DNA of 64,000 bases from Azophilus sp965220835 (GCA_965220835.1 OZ244842.1:4197032-4261031); one strand, 5' to 3'; counted from the stretch's first letter, positions 1-8,730 are shown. Notes: generated by a model not told the origin, from the letters alone. Translations and numbers: made by a program.

Positions 1-383
1 CGGTAAGGCACGCCGATCACTTCGAACTCCCGCGGCACGTAGCCGACGCCCACGCCGAAGATCAGCCGCCCCTTGGACAGCCGGTCTATGCCGGACAGCT
101 CCTTGGCCAGAACCACGGGATTGCGCTGCGCCAGCAGAATGATGCCGGACGCCAGCCGGATGCGCCGCGTGACGCCGGCCGCGAAGGCCAGCGCGGCGAC
201 CGTATCCAGCATCGGGAAATCGGGCGGCACCGGCGAGGGCGGCTCTTGGGGGTCGATCAGCACCACGTGCTCGCCGGTCCAAGCGGACTCAAAGCCCGCG
301 TCGTCCATGGCTTGCAGCACCTGCGCCATGGCCTCCGGTTCGGCCAGCACACCGTTGTTGAAACCGAAAAAACCAATCTTCAT
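1..383 (-). CDS. LLM-class (luciferase-like) flavin/F420-dependent oxidoreductase, partial
   Basis: The gene starts at the ATG at 383 and runs off the left edge, so only the first 127 codons are present. The N-terminus MKIGFFGFNNGV, followed by a stretch containing TGEHVVLIDP and later RIRLASGIILLAQRNP and GRLIFGVGVGY, is the usual opening of the bacterial luciferase-like TIM-barrel family (beta1, beta2 and the LGTGI-type strand). Such enzymes oxidise substrates with reduced FMN or F420. The cofactor and substrate cannot be told from this fragment. It is divergent from the aminotransferase gene at 547, with a hairpin-forming repeat between them. Confidence 0.8.
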   Translation of the reverse strand, partial: MKIGFFGFNNGVLAEPEAMAQVLQAMDDAGFESAWTGEHVVLIDPQEPPSPVPPDFPMLDTVAALAFAAGVTRRIRLASGIILLAQRNPVVLAKELSGIDRLSKGRLIFGVGVGYVPREFEVIGVPY

Positions 384-446
384 GGCAGGCGATGATACGA
401 CCGAACGCTGCTTTGCAACAGCTTCGAATCTATGCGTGCCAGATTT

Positions 447-492
447 CTCGGAGTTTCGCGGCAGCGAGACTCCAAACGCACCGGCAGTTGGC
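447..492. repeat. Dispersed hairpin repeat, copy upstream of the aminotransferase
   Basis: The sequence here folds as an imperfect hairpin, a GAGTTT arm and an ACTC arm around GCGGCAGC, followed by CCAAACGCACCGGC. The same hairpin plus CCAAACGCACC tail occurs at about 52630 and 52770, far away in the window, so this is a copy of a dispersed repeat rather than a private terminator. It lies about 55 bases before the GTG start at 547. Confidence 0.55.
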
Positions 493-546
493 AATCGACG
501 CCCGCACGGCTTAGCATCCCTAGCTCGCCGAGTTGGAGGCTCCTCC

Positions 547-1776
547 GTGGAAACCTACGACCTAAGCCGTTCCCAAGCCCTTTACGACCGTGCCCAGGCG
601 GTGATTCCCGGCGGCATATTCGGCCACTACGGGTACTCGGTGCGCAAGGCCGGCCCGAAGTTCTTCTCACGTGCCGAGGGCGCCCGCTTTTGGGACGTGG
701 ACGGCAACGAGTACATCGACTACATGTGCGCCTACGGGCCCATGATTCTGGGCTACCGGCACCCGGCCGTCGAAGCGGCCGTGGCGGCCGAACAGCGGCA
801 CGGCAACACGGTGAGCTTGGCTTCGCCCGTCATGGTGGAGTTGGCCGAGGCCTTGGTGGAGCGGGTGGCCGCGGCGGACTGGGCGCTGTTCGGCAAGAAC
901 GGCGGCGACGCCACGGGGCTGGCCGTCATGGTGGCGCGCGCCGCCACCGGGCGGGCCAAGATCGTCAAGGTGGAGGGTGGCTACCACGGCGTGGCGCCCT
1001 GGATGCGCGAGGGCTTCCCCGGCACCATCCCGGCGGATTTGGAACAGGTGCTCAAGGTGCCTTGGAACGACGCCGATGCCTTCGAGCGGCTCATCAGCGC
1101 CCACCCAGGCGAGATCGCCTGCTTCATCTCATCGCCCTACCACCATCCGGTGTTCGCCGACAACGAGCTGCCGGCCAAGGGCTACTGGGCGCGCATGGAA
1201 GCCCTTTGCCGGGCCAACGGCATCGTGCTGATCGTCGATGACGTGCGCTCCGGTTTCCGCCTGCACGCGGCTGGCTCCAACGTGGCCTACGGCTTCACGC
1301 CGGACCTCATCTGCTTCGGCAAGGCCATCGGCAACGGCCACCCCTTGGCGGCTCTGGTCGGCGCGGATGCGCTCAAGGACGCTGCCCGGGACGTTTACTT
1401 CACCGGCACCCAGTTCTTCAGCGCCGCACCCATGGCGGCGGCCAAAGCCACCCTCGATGAGCTGGGCAAGACCGACGCCGTGGGCAAAATGGCGCAACTC
1501 GGCACCCAGTTGAGCGACGGCTTGGTGAAGGTGGCGGGCCAGCGCGGTTATGAACTCATCGCCTCGGGCATACCGGCCATGCCTTACTACCGCTTGGCCA
1601 ACGTCAGCCAGCGCACCCACTTCGCCTGGATTGACGAGTGCGTGAAGCGGGGCGTTTACCTCTTGGGCTACCACAACCACTTTCTCTCCACCGCCCACGC
1701 CGAAACCGACCTGCAGCGCACTTGGGAGGTGGCGGACGAAGCCTTCGAAGCCCTCGGCGAGCCGCAGCAGGCCTAG
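547..1776 (+). CDS. Class III PLP aminotransferase, glutamate-1-semialdehyde aminomutase-like
   Basis: This is a 409-residue fold-type I PLP enzyme. The GTG at 547 is chosen because GGAGG at 535-539 sits 7 bases upstream and the protein then begins at the usual place (VETYDLSRSQALYDRAQAVIPGG). The frame stays open far upstream, but that part has no family similarity. The motifs fit glutamate-1-semialdehyde 2,1-aminomutase and related aminotransferases: VIPGGIFGHYGY, FWDVDGNEYIDYMCAYGP, the cofactor aspartate in VDDVRSG (residues 231-232) and the Schiff-base lysine in CFGKAIGNGHPLAA (Lys259). It has no hem gene neighbour and diverges around the active site, so it is more likely a catabolic or amino-sugar aminotransferase than HemL. 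The substrate is unknown. Confidence 0.85.
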   Translation: METYDLSRSQALYDRAQAVIPGGIFGHYGYSVRKAGPKFFSRAEGARFWDVDGNEYIDYMCAYGPMILGYRHPAVEAAVAAEQRHGNTVSLASPVMVELAEALVERVAAADWALFGKNGGDATGLAVMVARAATGRAKIVKVEGGYHGVAPWMREGFPGTIPADLEQVLKVPWNDADAFERLISAHPGEIACFISSPYHHPVFADNELPAKGYWARMEALCRANGIVLIVDDVRSGFRLHAAGSNVAYGFTPDLICFGKAIGNGHPLAALVGADALKDAARDVYFTGTQFFSAAPMAAAKATLDELGKTDAVGKMAQLGTQLSDGLVKVAGQRGYELIASGIPAMPYYRLANVSQRTHFAWIDECVKRGVYLLGYHNHFLSTAHAETDLQRTWEVADEAFEALGEPQQA

Positions 1777-1816
1777 GCTGCGGTCGGCTGACCATGCCGA
1801 ATGCCTCGCGCTCTTG

Positions 1817-1882
1817 CTACCGGTAAACCGCTCTACGGTGACCGACTCGGACAACCAAGACCAGCACCTGTACCATCAACAT
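1817..1882 (-). pseudogene. Remnant of a RelE/ParE-type toxin C-terminus
   Basis: On the minus strand this short stretch reads VLVLVVRVGHRRAVYR before a TAG stop, which closely resembles the conserved last strand of RelE/ParE toxins (consensus VxVLRVGHRREVY). Nothing upstream looks like the rest of a toxin and no antitoxin gene is present, so this is probably a decayed fragment. It is only about 22 codons long, so the call rests on one motif. Confidence 0.4.
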
Positions 1883-1942
1883 GCACCTCCGATGACAAAC
1901 GATGTCATTGACTTCGCATGAAGTCAGAATTTCATCATCGAC

Positions 1943-2683
1943 TCAACTTTCAACGCGAATGTCGTGCCGTTCCCCTAGAGCGCCACCCGGCCCGTAGCTT
2001 TGCTCCGCCAAGGCGACACTGCCGTCCTCGGCGTAGATGACCGCCGTGCTGGCCCGGGTGCCGTAGGCGTCGCCGCGAATGAAGCAGGGCGTGGCGCGGG
2101 ACTCCGCCGTTTCGGACCGAGGCAGCCGGGCGTCGCCTTCCGGCAGTTGATCGTGGCGCAGCAGGGCGATCAAGGCGTCCAAGTCACTCCCCTTGCGCAC
2201 GCTGTGGCGCAGCCGGGCGACGCCGTCCACGGCCTTCGGCCACCGCGCGCCGAATTCGGCATTGGTCAGGGCGTAGCATCCGGGTTCGAGGGTTTGGGTC
2301 GCGCCTCGGTTGGAGGCGCAGGCCAGCGTCCCGCCATCCCAGAGCAGCAGATTGAAGCCTTGGTATTGCTCGCCTTGGATGCTGCCCGCGTAGTCCAAGC
2401 TGCTTTGCGCGCCGCGCAGGAAGTCCGCCACCAGCGCGCCGCGGGAGCATGGCGGCGGCGGCCGGTCGGGGTCGGTGAAGTTGGTGACCGCGGCAAAGCG
2501 GCCCTTGGCCTGCACCCCCAACCAAGTGCCGCCGGCCTGCAGGTCTCGCCCCGCCAGCACTTCGGGCGCGTCATCCCACCAGTGTGCAGGCGCGCTCGGA
2601 CGGGCGTAGAATTCATCCCGGTTGGCGGCCACAACCAGCGGTTGCTCCGGGGTTAGGCGGTAGGCGATGAGAATTAGGCACAT
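1943..2683 (-). CDS. NRDE family protein (TANGO2-like)
   Basis: This 246-residue protein begins MCLILIAY and has the diagnostic Asn-Arg-Asp-Glu tetrad at residues 21-24 (AANRDEFYARP). GGTWLGVQAKGRFAAVTNF follows, as in the bacterial and eukaryotic NRDE/TANGO2 family (DUF833). Cys2 at the processed N-terminus fits an Ntn-hydrolase-like fold. The family's molecular role is not settled; animal TANGO2 is linked to membrane, lipid and haem homeostasis. It is transcribed divergently from lgt, with about 170 bases between the two starts. Confidence 0.9.
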   Translation of the reverse strand: MCLILIAYRLTPEQPLVVAANRDEFYARPSAPAHWWDDAPEVLAGRDLQAGGTWLGVQAKGRFAAVTNFTDPDRPPPPCSRGALVADFLRGAQSSLDYAGSIQGEQYQGFNLLLWDGGTLACASNRGATQTLEPGCYALTNAEFGARWPKAVDGVARLRHSVRKGSDLDALIALLRHDQLPEGDARLPRSETAESRATPCFIRGDAYGTRASTAVIYAEDGSVALAEQSYGPGGALGERHDIRVES

Positions 2684-2855
2684 GGGGCCAACCGGGCGGT
2701 GCCGGGCATCACCAGCTGGCGGTTCACTGGGCGCAATGGCGGGTTCATTTGTTAACCTGTTGCCGTGACCAAGATTCTGCGAGCAAAAGCGCGATCAAGA
2801 AGCAAAGACCCATCGGCCGGCTGAGCCGACCCGCAAGCTAAACAGGAAGCCATTA

Positions 2856-3698
2856 TTGCACTATCCCGAAATTGACCCCGTCATCGTGGCGTTGGGGCCG
2901 CTGGCGGTGCGCTGGTATGGCCTAGCCTACCTGGCTGCCTTCGCGGTTTGCTGGTACCTCGGCCAGTGGCGCGCCCGGCGCTCAGCGGACTGGACCCGCG
3001 AGCAACTCTCCGACTTGGTGTTCTACGGTGCCGTGGGCGCAGTGCTTGGCGGTCGGCTGGGTTATGTCCTTTTCTATGGGTTCGACGCCTTGGCGCGGGA
3101 CCCGATGGTCCTGGTGCGCATCTGGGATGGCGGCATGTCCTTTCACGGCGGACTGCTCGGCGTGGTGGCTGCCATGGCGTGGTTCGCCCGTCGCCGCCGC
3201 CGGCACTTCTGGCAGGTCACGGACTTCGTGGCCCCGCTGGTGCCCATCGGCCTCGGTCTCGGGCGCTTGGGCAATTTCGCCAACACCGAGCTGCCGGGGC
3301 GAATGACTGATGTGGGCTGGGCCTTGATCTATCCCTGCCAGGCGGACGCCATTCGCGCCATTAATCCGCTCTGCACCGGCGTCTGGGAGACATTCGCCCG
3401 GCATCCCTCGCCGCTCTATCAGGCCTTTGCCGAGGGCGTCGTGCTGTTCGCCTTGGTCTGGTGGGCCGCTGCCCGCCCACGACCCGCCGGCTTCGTTTCG
3501 GGCGCGTTTCTGGCCGGCTACGGGGGGCTGCGTTTGGTGACGGAACGCTTCCGGGAGCCGGACGGGCACCTGGGCTTCATGGCCATGGACTGGCTGACGA
3601 TGGGTGATCTGCTGTCGCTGCCGATGGCGATCATTGGTATCCTCGTCATGGTTTGGGCCGCCTTGCGCCCCCAGGGCCACGCCAAGATCGTCCGATGA
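2856..3698 (+). CDS. lgt: Prolipoprotein diacylglyceryl transferase
   Basis: Inner-membrane enzyme that moves the diacylglyceryl group from phosphatidylglycerol to the lipobox cysteine of prolipoproteins, the first step of lipoprotein maturation. The 280-residue protein has about seven hydrophobic segments. Family blocks are IDPVIVALGPLAVRWYGLAY at the start, GGMSFHGGLLG, the Lgt signature region GLGLGRLGNFANTELPGR and HPSPLYQAFAEG. The start is a TTG at 2856 with AGGAAG at 2844-2849. The last four bases overlap the thyA start (ATGA), the classical lgt-thyA pair of gammaproteobacteria. Confidence 0.97.
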   Translation: MHYPEIDPVIVALGPLAVRWYGLAYLAAFAVCWYLGQWRARRSADWTREQLSDLVFYGAVGAVLGGRLGYVLFYGFDALARDPMVLVRIWDGGMSFHGGLLGVVAAMAWFARRRRRHFWQVTDFVAPLVPIGLGLGRLGNFANTELPGRMTDVGWALIYPCQADAIRAINPLCTGVWETFARHPSPLYQAFAEGVVLFALVWWAAARPRPAGFVSGAFLAGYGGLRLVTERFREPDGHLGFMAMDWLTMGDLLSLPMAIIGILVMVWAALRPQGHAKIVR

Positions 3699-4489
3699 AG
3701 CCCTACCTTGACCTGCTGCGCCTCGTGCGCAAACACGGTGTCCATCGGGGCGACCGCACCGGCACTGGCACCCGCAGCATCTTCGGTCATCAACTGCGCT
3801 TCGATTTAGGCGCCAGCTTTCCCTTGGTCACCACCAAACGGGTGGCGTTCCGGCTCATCGTCCATGAACTGCTCTGGTTTCTGTCCGGCAGCACCAACAT
3901 CAAGTACCTGACTGACCACGACGTTCACATCTGGGATGAATGGGCGGACGAAAACGGTGAGTTGGGCCCCGTTTACGGCTCCCAGTGGCGCTCCTGGCCC
4001 GCACCCGACGGCGGCTCCATCGATCAGGTCAGCCAAGTGGTGCGGCGCATCCAAGACGACCCCAACTCCCGCCGGCACATTGTCAGCGCCTGGAACGTGG
4101 CGCAAGTGGACAGCATGGCCCTGCCGCCTTGCCACGCCCTGTTTCAATTCTACGTGGCACAAGGGCGCCTCTCCTGCCAGCTCTACCAGCGCAGCGCCGA
4201 CCTGTTTCTGGGCGTGCCCTTCAACATCGCCTCCTACGCGTTGCTCACCCTGATGGTGGCCCAGGTCTGCGAGTTGGCGCCGGGGGAATTCGTGCACACG
4301 TTCGGCGACGCCCATCTCTACGACAATCATGTGGCCCAAGCCGACCAGCAGCTCGCTCGGGAACCGCTGCCGCCGCCCAAGGTGCGCCTCAACCCGGACG
4401 TCACCGACCTCTTCGCCTTCACCATCGACGACATTGAACTGCTCGACTACGCCTGCCACGGCACCATCAAGGCGCCGATATCGGTGTAG
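3695..4489 (+). CDS. thyA: Thymidylate synthase
   Basis: Converts dUMP and 5,10-methylene-THF to dTMP and dihydrofolate in the cytoplasm. At 264 residues it has the standard ThyA length. The phosphate-binding segment DRTGTGTRSIFGHQ is near residue 20. The catalytic cysteine is Cys146 in LPPCHALFQFYV, and the Arg/Asp region RRHIVSAWN and the DVTDLFAF tail are present. The ATG overlaps the lgt stop, so the two are probably translated together. The dihydrofolate it makes is recycled by FolA, encoded about 170 bases downstream. Confidence 0.98.
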   Translation: MKPYLDLLRLVRKHGVHRGDRTGTGTRSIFGHQLRFDLGASFPLVTTKRVAFRLIVHELLWFLSGSTNIKYLTDHDVHIWDEWADENGELGPVYGSQWRSWPAPDGGSIDQVSQVVRRIQDDPNSRRHIVSAWNVAQVDSMALPPCHALFQFYVAQGRLSCQLYQRSADLFLGVPFNIASYALLTLMVAQVCELAPGEFVHTFGDAHLYDNHVAQADQQLAREPLPPPKVRLNPDVTDLFAFTIDDIELLDYACHGTIKAPISV

Positions 4490-4661
4490 GCCGCGGCGGT
4501 CCTTCGGTTCGGTGAACCCGCGGTTCGGAGAACCGTAGGTGCGTCGGGCGGTTCACTGGCGTGAAGCTGTTAGGCCCTGTTAACAGGCCCTATCGCAGCC
4601 CTAAGGGAATTTGTTGCGTGACGACTCGGACGACTTTGGCTGGCACGAAATGGGTGAATCC

Positions 4662-5195
4662 ATGAATCTGGCGCTGATTGCCGCGATGACGTGCGACCGC
4701 GTCATCGGCCTCGACAACGGCCTGCCTTGGCGGTTGCCCAAGGACATGCGCCACTTCATGCGCACCACCTTGGGCAAGCCGGTCATCATGGGCCGGCGAA
4801 CGCTGGAGTCCATGCCCGGGCCGCTGCCGCGCCGGACCAACATCGTGTTGACCCGTCAAGCAGGCTATGTGGCGGAGGGCGTCGAAGTGGCGGCCGATTT
4901 CCCAGAAGCGTTCCAAATCGCACGGCGGCAGTGCCGCAGTGATGCGGTCGATACGGCCTTCGTCATCGGCGGTGCGCCGGTTTACGCCGCCGGCCTGCCG
5001 CTCGCCAACCGTCTCCACATCACTTGGGTGGCGGGCAAGGTTGAGGGCGACACTTGGTTTCCCGAGGTGGACTGGCGGCAGTGGCAGGAAACCGCCTCGA
5101 CGCCGTACCCGGCCGATGCGGAGCACGACCACGCCTTCCGCATTGCCGTCTATGACCGCATCGTACATGACCGTAGCGGACCGGCAGTCCGGTGA
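4662..5195 (+). CDS. folA: Dihydrofolate reductase
   Basis: Reduces dihydrofolate to tetrahydrofolate with NADPH, closing the thymidylate cycle with ThyA. The 177-residue protein shows IAAMTCDRVIGLDNGLPW with the active-site Trp and Asp region, GKPVIMGRRTLESMP for NADPH, and VIGGAPVYAAGLP. An in-frame ATG at 4650 is possible, but 4662 gives the normal N-terminus. The last 60 bases are duplicated downstream (110-bp period), and the stop codon TGA overlaps a GTG in the sequence GTGA. The original junction with the next gene was therefore probably overlapping. Confidence 0.96.
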   Translation: MNLALIAAMTCDRVIGLDNGLPWRLPKDMRHFMRTTLGKPVIMGRRTLESMPGPLPRRTNIVLTRQAGYVAEGVEVAADFPEAFQIARRQCRSDAVDTAFVIGGAPVYAAGLPLANRLHITWVAGKVEGDTWFPEVDWRQWQETASTPYPADAEHDHAFRIAVYDRIVHDRSGPAVR

Positions 5196-5348
5196 ACGCC
5201 CGTATCGGCAATTGCGTCAACCCAATGGCGGGGCGCGACCAGGCATTCCGCATTGCCATCCATGACCGCATCGGATCTTTTGGCAGCGGGCCTTCGCACC
5301 CGTGAACGCCCCGATCGGCATTTGCGTCAACCCAATGTCGGGGCGCGA
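5136..5348. repeat. 110-bp tandem duplication across the folA / AcoX-like junction
   Basis: Copy 1 (from 5136) and copy 2 (from 5246) are diverged direct repeats with a constant offset of 110 bp: TTCCGCATTGCC at 5136 and 5246, and GAACGCCC followed by ATCGGCA and TTGCGTCAACCCAATG at about 5194 and 5304. Each copy holds the end of folA and the start of the AcoX-like gene. Copy 1 carries the working folA end and a dead gene start. Copy 2 carries a dead folA end and the working gene start. Confidence 0.9.
5192..5305 (+). other. Chimeric mini-ORF made by the 110-bp duplication
   Basis: GTG at 5192 overlaps the folA stop (GTGA). The frame runs 37 codons to a TGA at 5303-5305, which overlaps the GTG start of the next gene in the same GTGA arrangement. 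The first half (VNARIGNCVNPMAGRD) matches the start of the downstream protein (MNAPIGICVNPMSGRD). The second half (AFRIAIHDRIGSFGSGP) matches the end of FolA (AFRIAVYDRIVHDRSGP). It may act as a translational coupler. Whether it is translated is not known. Confidence 0.5.
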
Positions 5349-6324
5349 TGTGCGCCGATTGGCGGCACGGGCCACCAACATGACCCATGAGGCCAAGCGG
5401 GACTTGGTGGCGCGGGCGGCGGCGGGCGCGGATGCCGCCGGCGCCACCGATCTGTTCGTGCTGGAGGAGCCCTTTCGCATTGCTTCCCTGGCGCTGGCGC
5501 ACCTGCCGCTTCGCGCCAAGGTCCACCTGCTGCCGCACAAGGCGCTCAACGATGCTCGGGACACGGAGGTGGCGGTGGCCCGGTTCCTGGAAGCGGGCTG
5601 CAGAACCCTGGTCTCCCTTGGCGGGGATGGCTCCAATCGGGCCATCGTGCGCGCCCTGCATGAACGCAAGCGCCAGGACGTGCACCTGATTCCCCTGTCC
5701 ACCGGCACCAACAACGTCTTCCCGGTATTGGCCGAGCCCACCATCGCGGGCATGGTCGCCGCCCTGCAGGCGCGCGGGCTGCTGGCGGACGATCTGGCCC
5801 GGCGGGCCAAGGTGCTGCACGTGCAGCTGGGTTCCCGGCCCCGGGTCAAGCACGATCTGGGCCTGATCGACGCCGTGCTGCTCAGGAACGATCACGTCGG
5901 CAACCTGCTGCCATTCGACGCCAAGCGCCTGGCGCGCCTGTTCCTCTCCCGCGCTGAGCCGGACGCCATCGGCACCTCGCCGATCGGTGGCCTGATCGAG
6001 CCTGTGGGCGCTGAGGACGATGCCGGGCTGTTGGTCGAAATGGGGCCCGGCAAACGCTTCACCGCACCCTTGTCGCCGGGGTTTTTCAAGGAAGTGGCTG
6101 TGCGCAGCGCAACGCGCATCGCCTTCGGCGTGCCCGTGCCGTTTCACGGCGCTGGCGTGCTGGCCTTGGATGGCGACCGGGACCATCGCCTTCGCGAAGG
6201 CGACCACGCCACCATCACCCTGCAGCGCGACGGGCCTTGGATACTCGACATCGGGCGCGCCATGCGCTGGGCGGTGGCGGAGGGTATCATGCCGCCCGGT
6301 CCCACTCAGGCACCTTCAGCATGA
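5302..6324 (+). CDS. ATP-NAD kinase / AcoX-type protein
   Basis: The 340-residue protein has the NAD-kinase superfamily core: IGICVNPMSGRDVRRLA at the start, the GGDG motif in LVSLGGDGSNRAIVRAL (about residues 97-113) and LSTGTNNVFP, typical of the AcoX branch. AcoX genes are often found with acetoin catabolism, but the true substrate of the branch is not established. No acetoin genes are here, so a diacylglycerol- or NAD-kinase-like activity is only a guess. The GTG start follows the tandem duplication. The end overlaps the fabV start (ATGA), suggesting one transcript from folA to fabV. Confidence 0.8.
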   Translation: MNAPIGICVNPMSGRDVRRLAARATNMTHEAKRDLVARAAAGADAAGATDLFVLEEPFRIASLALAHLPLRAKVHLLPHKALNDARDTEVAVARFLEAGCRTLVSLGGDGSNRAIVRALHERKRQDVHLIPLSTGTNNVFPVLAEPTIAGMVAALQARGLLADDLARRAKVLHVQLGSRPRVKHDLGLIDAVLLRNDHVGNLLPFDAKRLARLFLSRAEPDAIGTSPIGGLIEPVGAEDDAGLLVEMGPGKRFTAPLSPGFFKEVAVRSATRIAFGVPVPFHGAGVLALDGDRDHRLREGDHATITLQRDGPWILDIGRAMRWAVAEGIMPPGPTQAPSA

Positions 6325-7505
6325 TCGTCAAGCCCCGCATCCGCGGCTTCATTTGCACCACCGCGCATCCCCTCGGATGCGCTGCCGGCGTGCAGCGGCA
6401 AATCGACGCCGTGCAAGCCGCCGGGCCCATCGACGCCGGCGTGGAAAACGCCTTGGTTTTGGGCTGTTCCGGAGGCTACGGCCTCGCTTCCCGGATCGTC
6501 GCCGGCGCTGGCTGCGGCGCCAACACCCTGGGCGTTTCCTTGGAAAAGCCGCCCAGTGAAAAGCGCACGGCCTCCGCCGGCTGGTACAACAACGCCGCTT
6601 TCGATGCCGCCCCCTTGGGACCACGGGCCGCCACCATTGACGGCGACGCTTTCGCGGACGCCACCAAAGCAGAAGTTTTGGATGCGCTCAAGGCCGGTTT
6701 TGGGCCCATCGATCTATTGGTTTACAGCCTCGCCTCCCCGGTGCGCCTGCACCCACGCACCGGCGTGCTGCACCGTTCGGCCATCAAGCCGTTGGGCGAG
6801 ACGTTGACCATGAAATCACTGGACGTCAACAAGGGGCAGGTCACCCAGGTCGCCCTGGAGCCGGGCAGTGCGGAGGACAGCGCCAACACCGTGGCCGTGA
6901 TGGGCGGTGAAGACTGGGAGTTCTGGGTCGACGCCCTTGATCAGGCCAAGCTGCTGGCGCCGGGCTTTCGCACCCTGGCATTCACCTATCTGGGCAGCGA
7001 GCTGACCTGGCCGATCTACTGGGACGGCACCTTGGGCCAGGCCAAGGCCGACTTGGACCGCGCCGCCAAGGCGATTACCCGGCGGCTTGGGGCGCTCGGC
7101 GGGTCCGCCCGGGTGGCTTCGCTGAAGGGCGTTGTGACCCAGGCCAGCAGCGCCATCCCGGTGGTCTCGCTGTACATGTCGCTGCTGTTCAAGGTGATGA
7201 AGGAGCAGGGCGTGCATGAAGGCCCCATCGAGCACATCCATCGGCTGTTTGCCACCCAGTTGGCAATGGGCGCCGCGCCGCGCTTGGATGACGAGGGTCG
7301 CATTCGCATGGACGACGTGGAGCTTTCCCCTTCGGTCCAGGATGAAGTGAAGCGGCGCTGGCCGCTGGTCACGACGGAAAACCTCAGTGAACTCGGAGAC
7401 TTAGAGGGGTTCAACGCCGACTTTCTGAAGATCTTTGGCTTCGGCTTTGCGGGCGTGGACTACGATGCGGACGTCGATCCCACCTTGGGCAGGGCCATCG
7501 GCTGA
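6321..7505 (+). CDS. fabV: Trans-2-enoyl-ACP reductase, FabV type
   Basis: Reduces enoyl-ACP with NADH in the last step of each fatty-acid elongation round. The 394-residue protein has the FabV layout: an extended SDR fold with LVLGCSGGYGLASRI (nucleotide loop), SLEKPPSEKRTASAGWYNN, and the diagnostic Tyr-x8-Lys active site in IYWDGTLGQAK (Tyr233, Lys242). FabV is naturally tolerant of triclosan. Whether the genome also has FabI cannot be seen. The ATG overlaps the stop of the AcoX-like gene. Confidence 0.96.
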   Translation: MIVKPRIRGFICTTAHPLGCAAGVQRQIDAVQAAGPIDAGVENALVLGCSGGYGLASRIVAGAGCGANTLGVSLEKPPSEKRTASAGWYNNAAFDAAPLGPRAATIDGDAFADATKAEVLDALKAGFGPIDLLVYSLASPVRLHPRTGVLHRSAIKPLGETLTMKSLDVNKGQVTQVALEPGSAEDSANTVAVMGGEDWEFWVDALDQAKLLAPGFRTLAFTYLGSELTWPIYWDGTLGQAKADLDRAAKAITRRLGALGGSARVASLKGVVTQASSAIPVVSLYMSLLFKVMKEQGVHEGPIEHIHRLFATQLAMGAAPRLDDEGRIRMDDVELSPSVQDEVKRRWPLVTTENLSELGDLEGFNADFLKIFGFGFAGVDYDADVDPTLGRAIG

Positions 7506-7563
7506 CAGGCGTGTAGGAGATTGCCCATAGCGGGCTGGCCGGTGTTTGTGGCGCAATGTGGCG

Positions 7564-8730
7564 ATGCTTCGCGCCGCCAAACTCGCCGCCAATGCCAGGC
7601 CATTCCGCTATCTCTGCTACCCGGTCATCGGCATGGGCTACCTGTTGCTGGACCAACCGCCGTTGTCGAGCGCCGGCACCGTGCTCGGCTGGTGCCTGCT
7701 GTGGCCGCTCGCGGTTGATGTCGCACAACGCCAAGCCTCCGCCAAGACCATCCTGAACGTCCACTTGGCGGAAGCCGCCTGCACCAGCGGCCTGTTCGCA
7801 TGGGCCAGCCTGCCCCCCAGCCTGCTGTTTGCGGTGGGCATCATTCTGGTGGCCAGCAACGCGCTGCAGGGCGGCATTCGCCAAGCTCTGCTGGCCATCC
7901 TGTGCACGATGGTCGGATTGGCAGCGGGCGATCTCGCCGCACCTGCCCCCAGCGTCTTTGCGGTGCCCGCCGCGGCCGCTTTCTCAAGTCTCTTGGTGTT
8001 GGCCTATTGCGCCCTGCTCGGCCATTGGGCGCATCGCCAAGCCTTGGGCATGGCCGCCCAACGGGCGCAGATGCGCGTGATGAACGCCCGCCTGAAGCAG
8101 TACCTGCCGCACACGTTGGCGGACCGCCTCAGCGAGACCGGCCAGCCCCGGCTGGAGCGCCGCTGGCTGGTGGTGGCCTTCGCCGATCTGGCGGGCTTCA
8201 CGCCCTTGGTGGAGCGTTTGGCGGCCGAAGAGCTCACTCCGGTTTTGGACAGCTACCTCAAGACCGTCGCCGACGTCACGAGTCGCTGCGACGGCACCCT
8301 GAGCAAGGTGCTCGGCGACGGCGTGATGCTGGTCTTTGGTGAAGCCGGCGCCGAGGAGCGGCCCAAGCTGGTGGCCGATGCGCTGAAATGCAGCCGCTTG
8401 CTGGACGTTGAACTCACCCAACTGGCCGGTCGCTGGCGCGCTCAAGGCATGCCGGAGTCGGTGCGCCTCAAGATCGGCATCGCCAGCGGCTACTGTTCCT
8501 TGGGAGACTGGGGCGGCGGCGGACGCTTGGAGTACACGGTCATCGGCCATCCGGTGAATCTGGCCAGCCGCCTGGAGGGCCAAGCGAGCGCCGGCGAGGT
8601 GCTGGTCTGCGAGCGAACCGGGCTGCTGGCGGACGTTCCCCTGACCCCGGTGATTGAGCGTTCGGTGAAGGGCTTGGGGCCCGTGCGCTTTCAAAGGGTC
8701 GAGACCTTGGCCGACTGCGCGGCGAATTGA
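7564..8730 (+). CDS. Membrane-anchored class III adenylate/guanylate cyclase
   Basis: The 388-residue protein has an N-terminal half with about five hydrophobic segments (residues ~15-165) and a C-terminal class III cyclase homology domain (~190-370). The domain starts WLVVAFADLAGFTPLVERL, with the first metal aspartate. It continues LSKVLGDGVMLVFG, with the second metal-binding region, and GIASGYCSLGDWG. The lysine/aspartate purine-specifying pair is compatible with ATP, so cAMP is the likely product, but cGMP is not excluded. ATG 7564 is preferred over upstream GTGs. It may be cotranscribed with fabV, 58 bases upstream. Confidence 0.85.
   Translation: MLRAAKLAANARPFRYLCYPVIGMGYLLLDQPPLSSAGTVLGWCLLWPLAVDVAQRQASAKTILNVHLAEAACTSGLFAWASLPPSLLFAVGIILVASNALQGGIRQALLAILCTMVGLAAGDLAAPAPSVFAVPAAAAFSSLLVLAYCALLGHWAHRQALGMAAQRAQMRVMNARLKQYLPHTLADRLSETGQPRLERRWLVVAFADLAGFTPLVERLAAEELTPVLDSYLKTVADVTSRCDGTLSKVLGDGVMLVFGEAGAEERPKLVADALKCSRLLDVELTQLAGRWRAQGMPESVRLKIGIASGYCSLGDWGGGGRLEYTVIGHPVNLASRLEGQASAGEVLVCERTGLLADVPLTPVIERSVKGLGPVRFQRVETLADCAAN

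Noticed and set aside
73..546. N-terminal extension of the aminotransferase frame upstream of 547
   Set aside because: It overlaps the oppositely directed oxidoreductase and has no family similarity; GTG 547 has a good RBS and the family N-terminus.
4490..4661. Terminator between thyA and folA
   Set aside because: There are short palindromes (CCTGTTAACAGG, GGTTCG pairs) but no stem followed by a T run.
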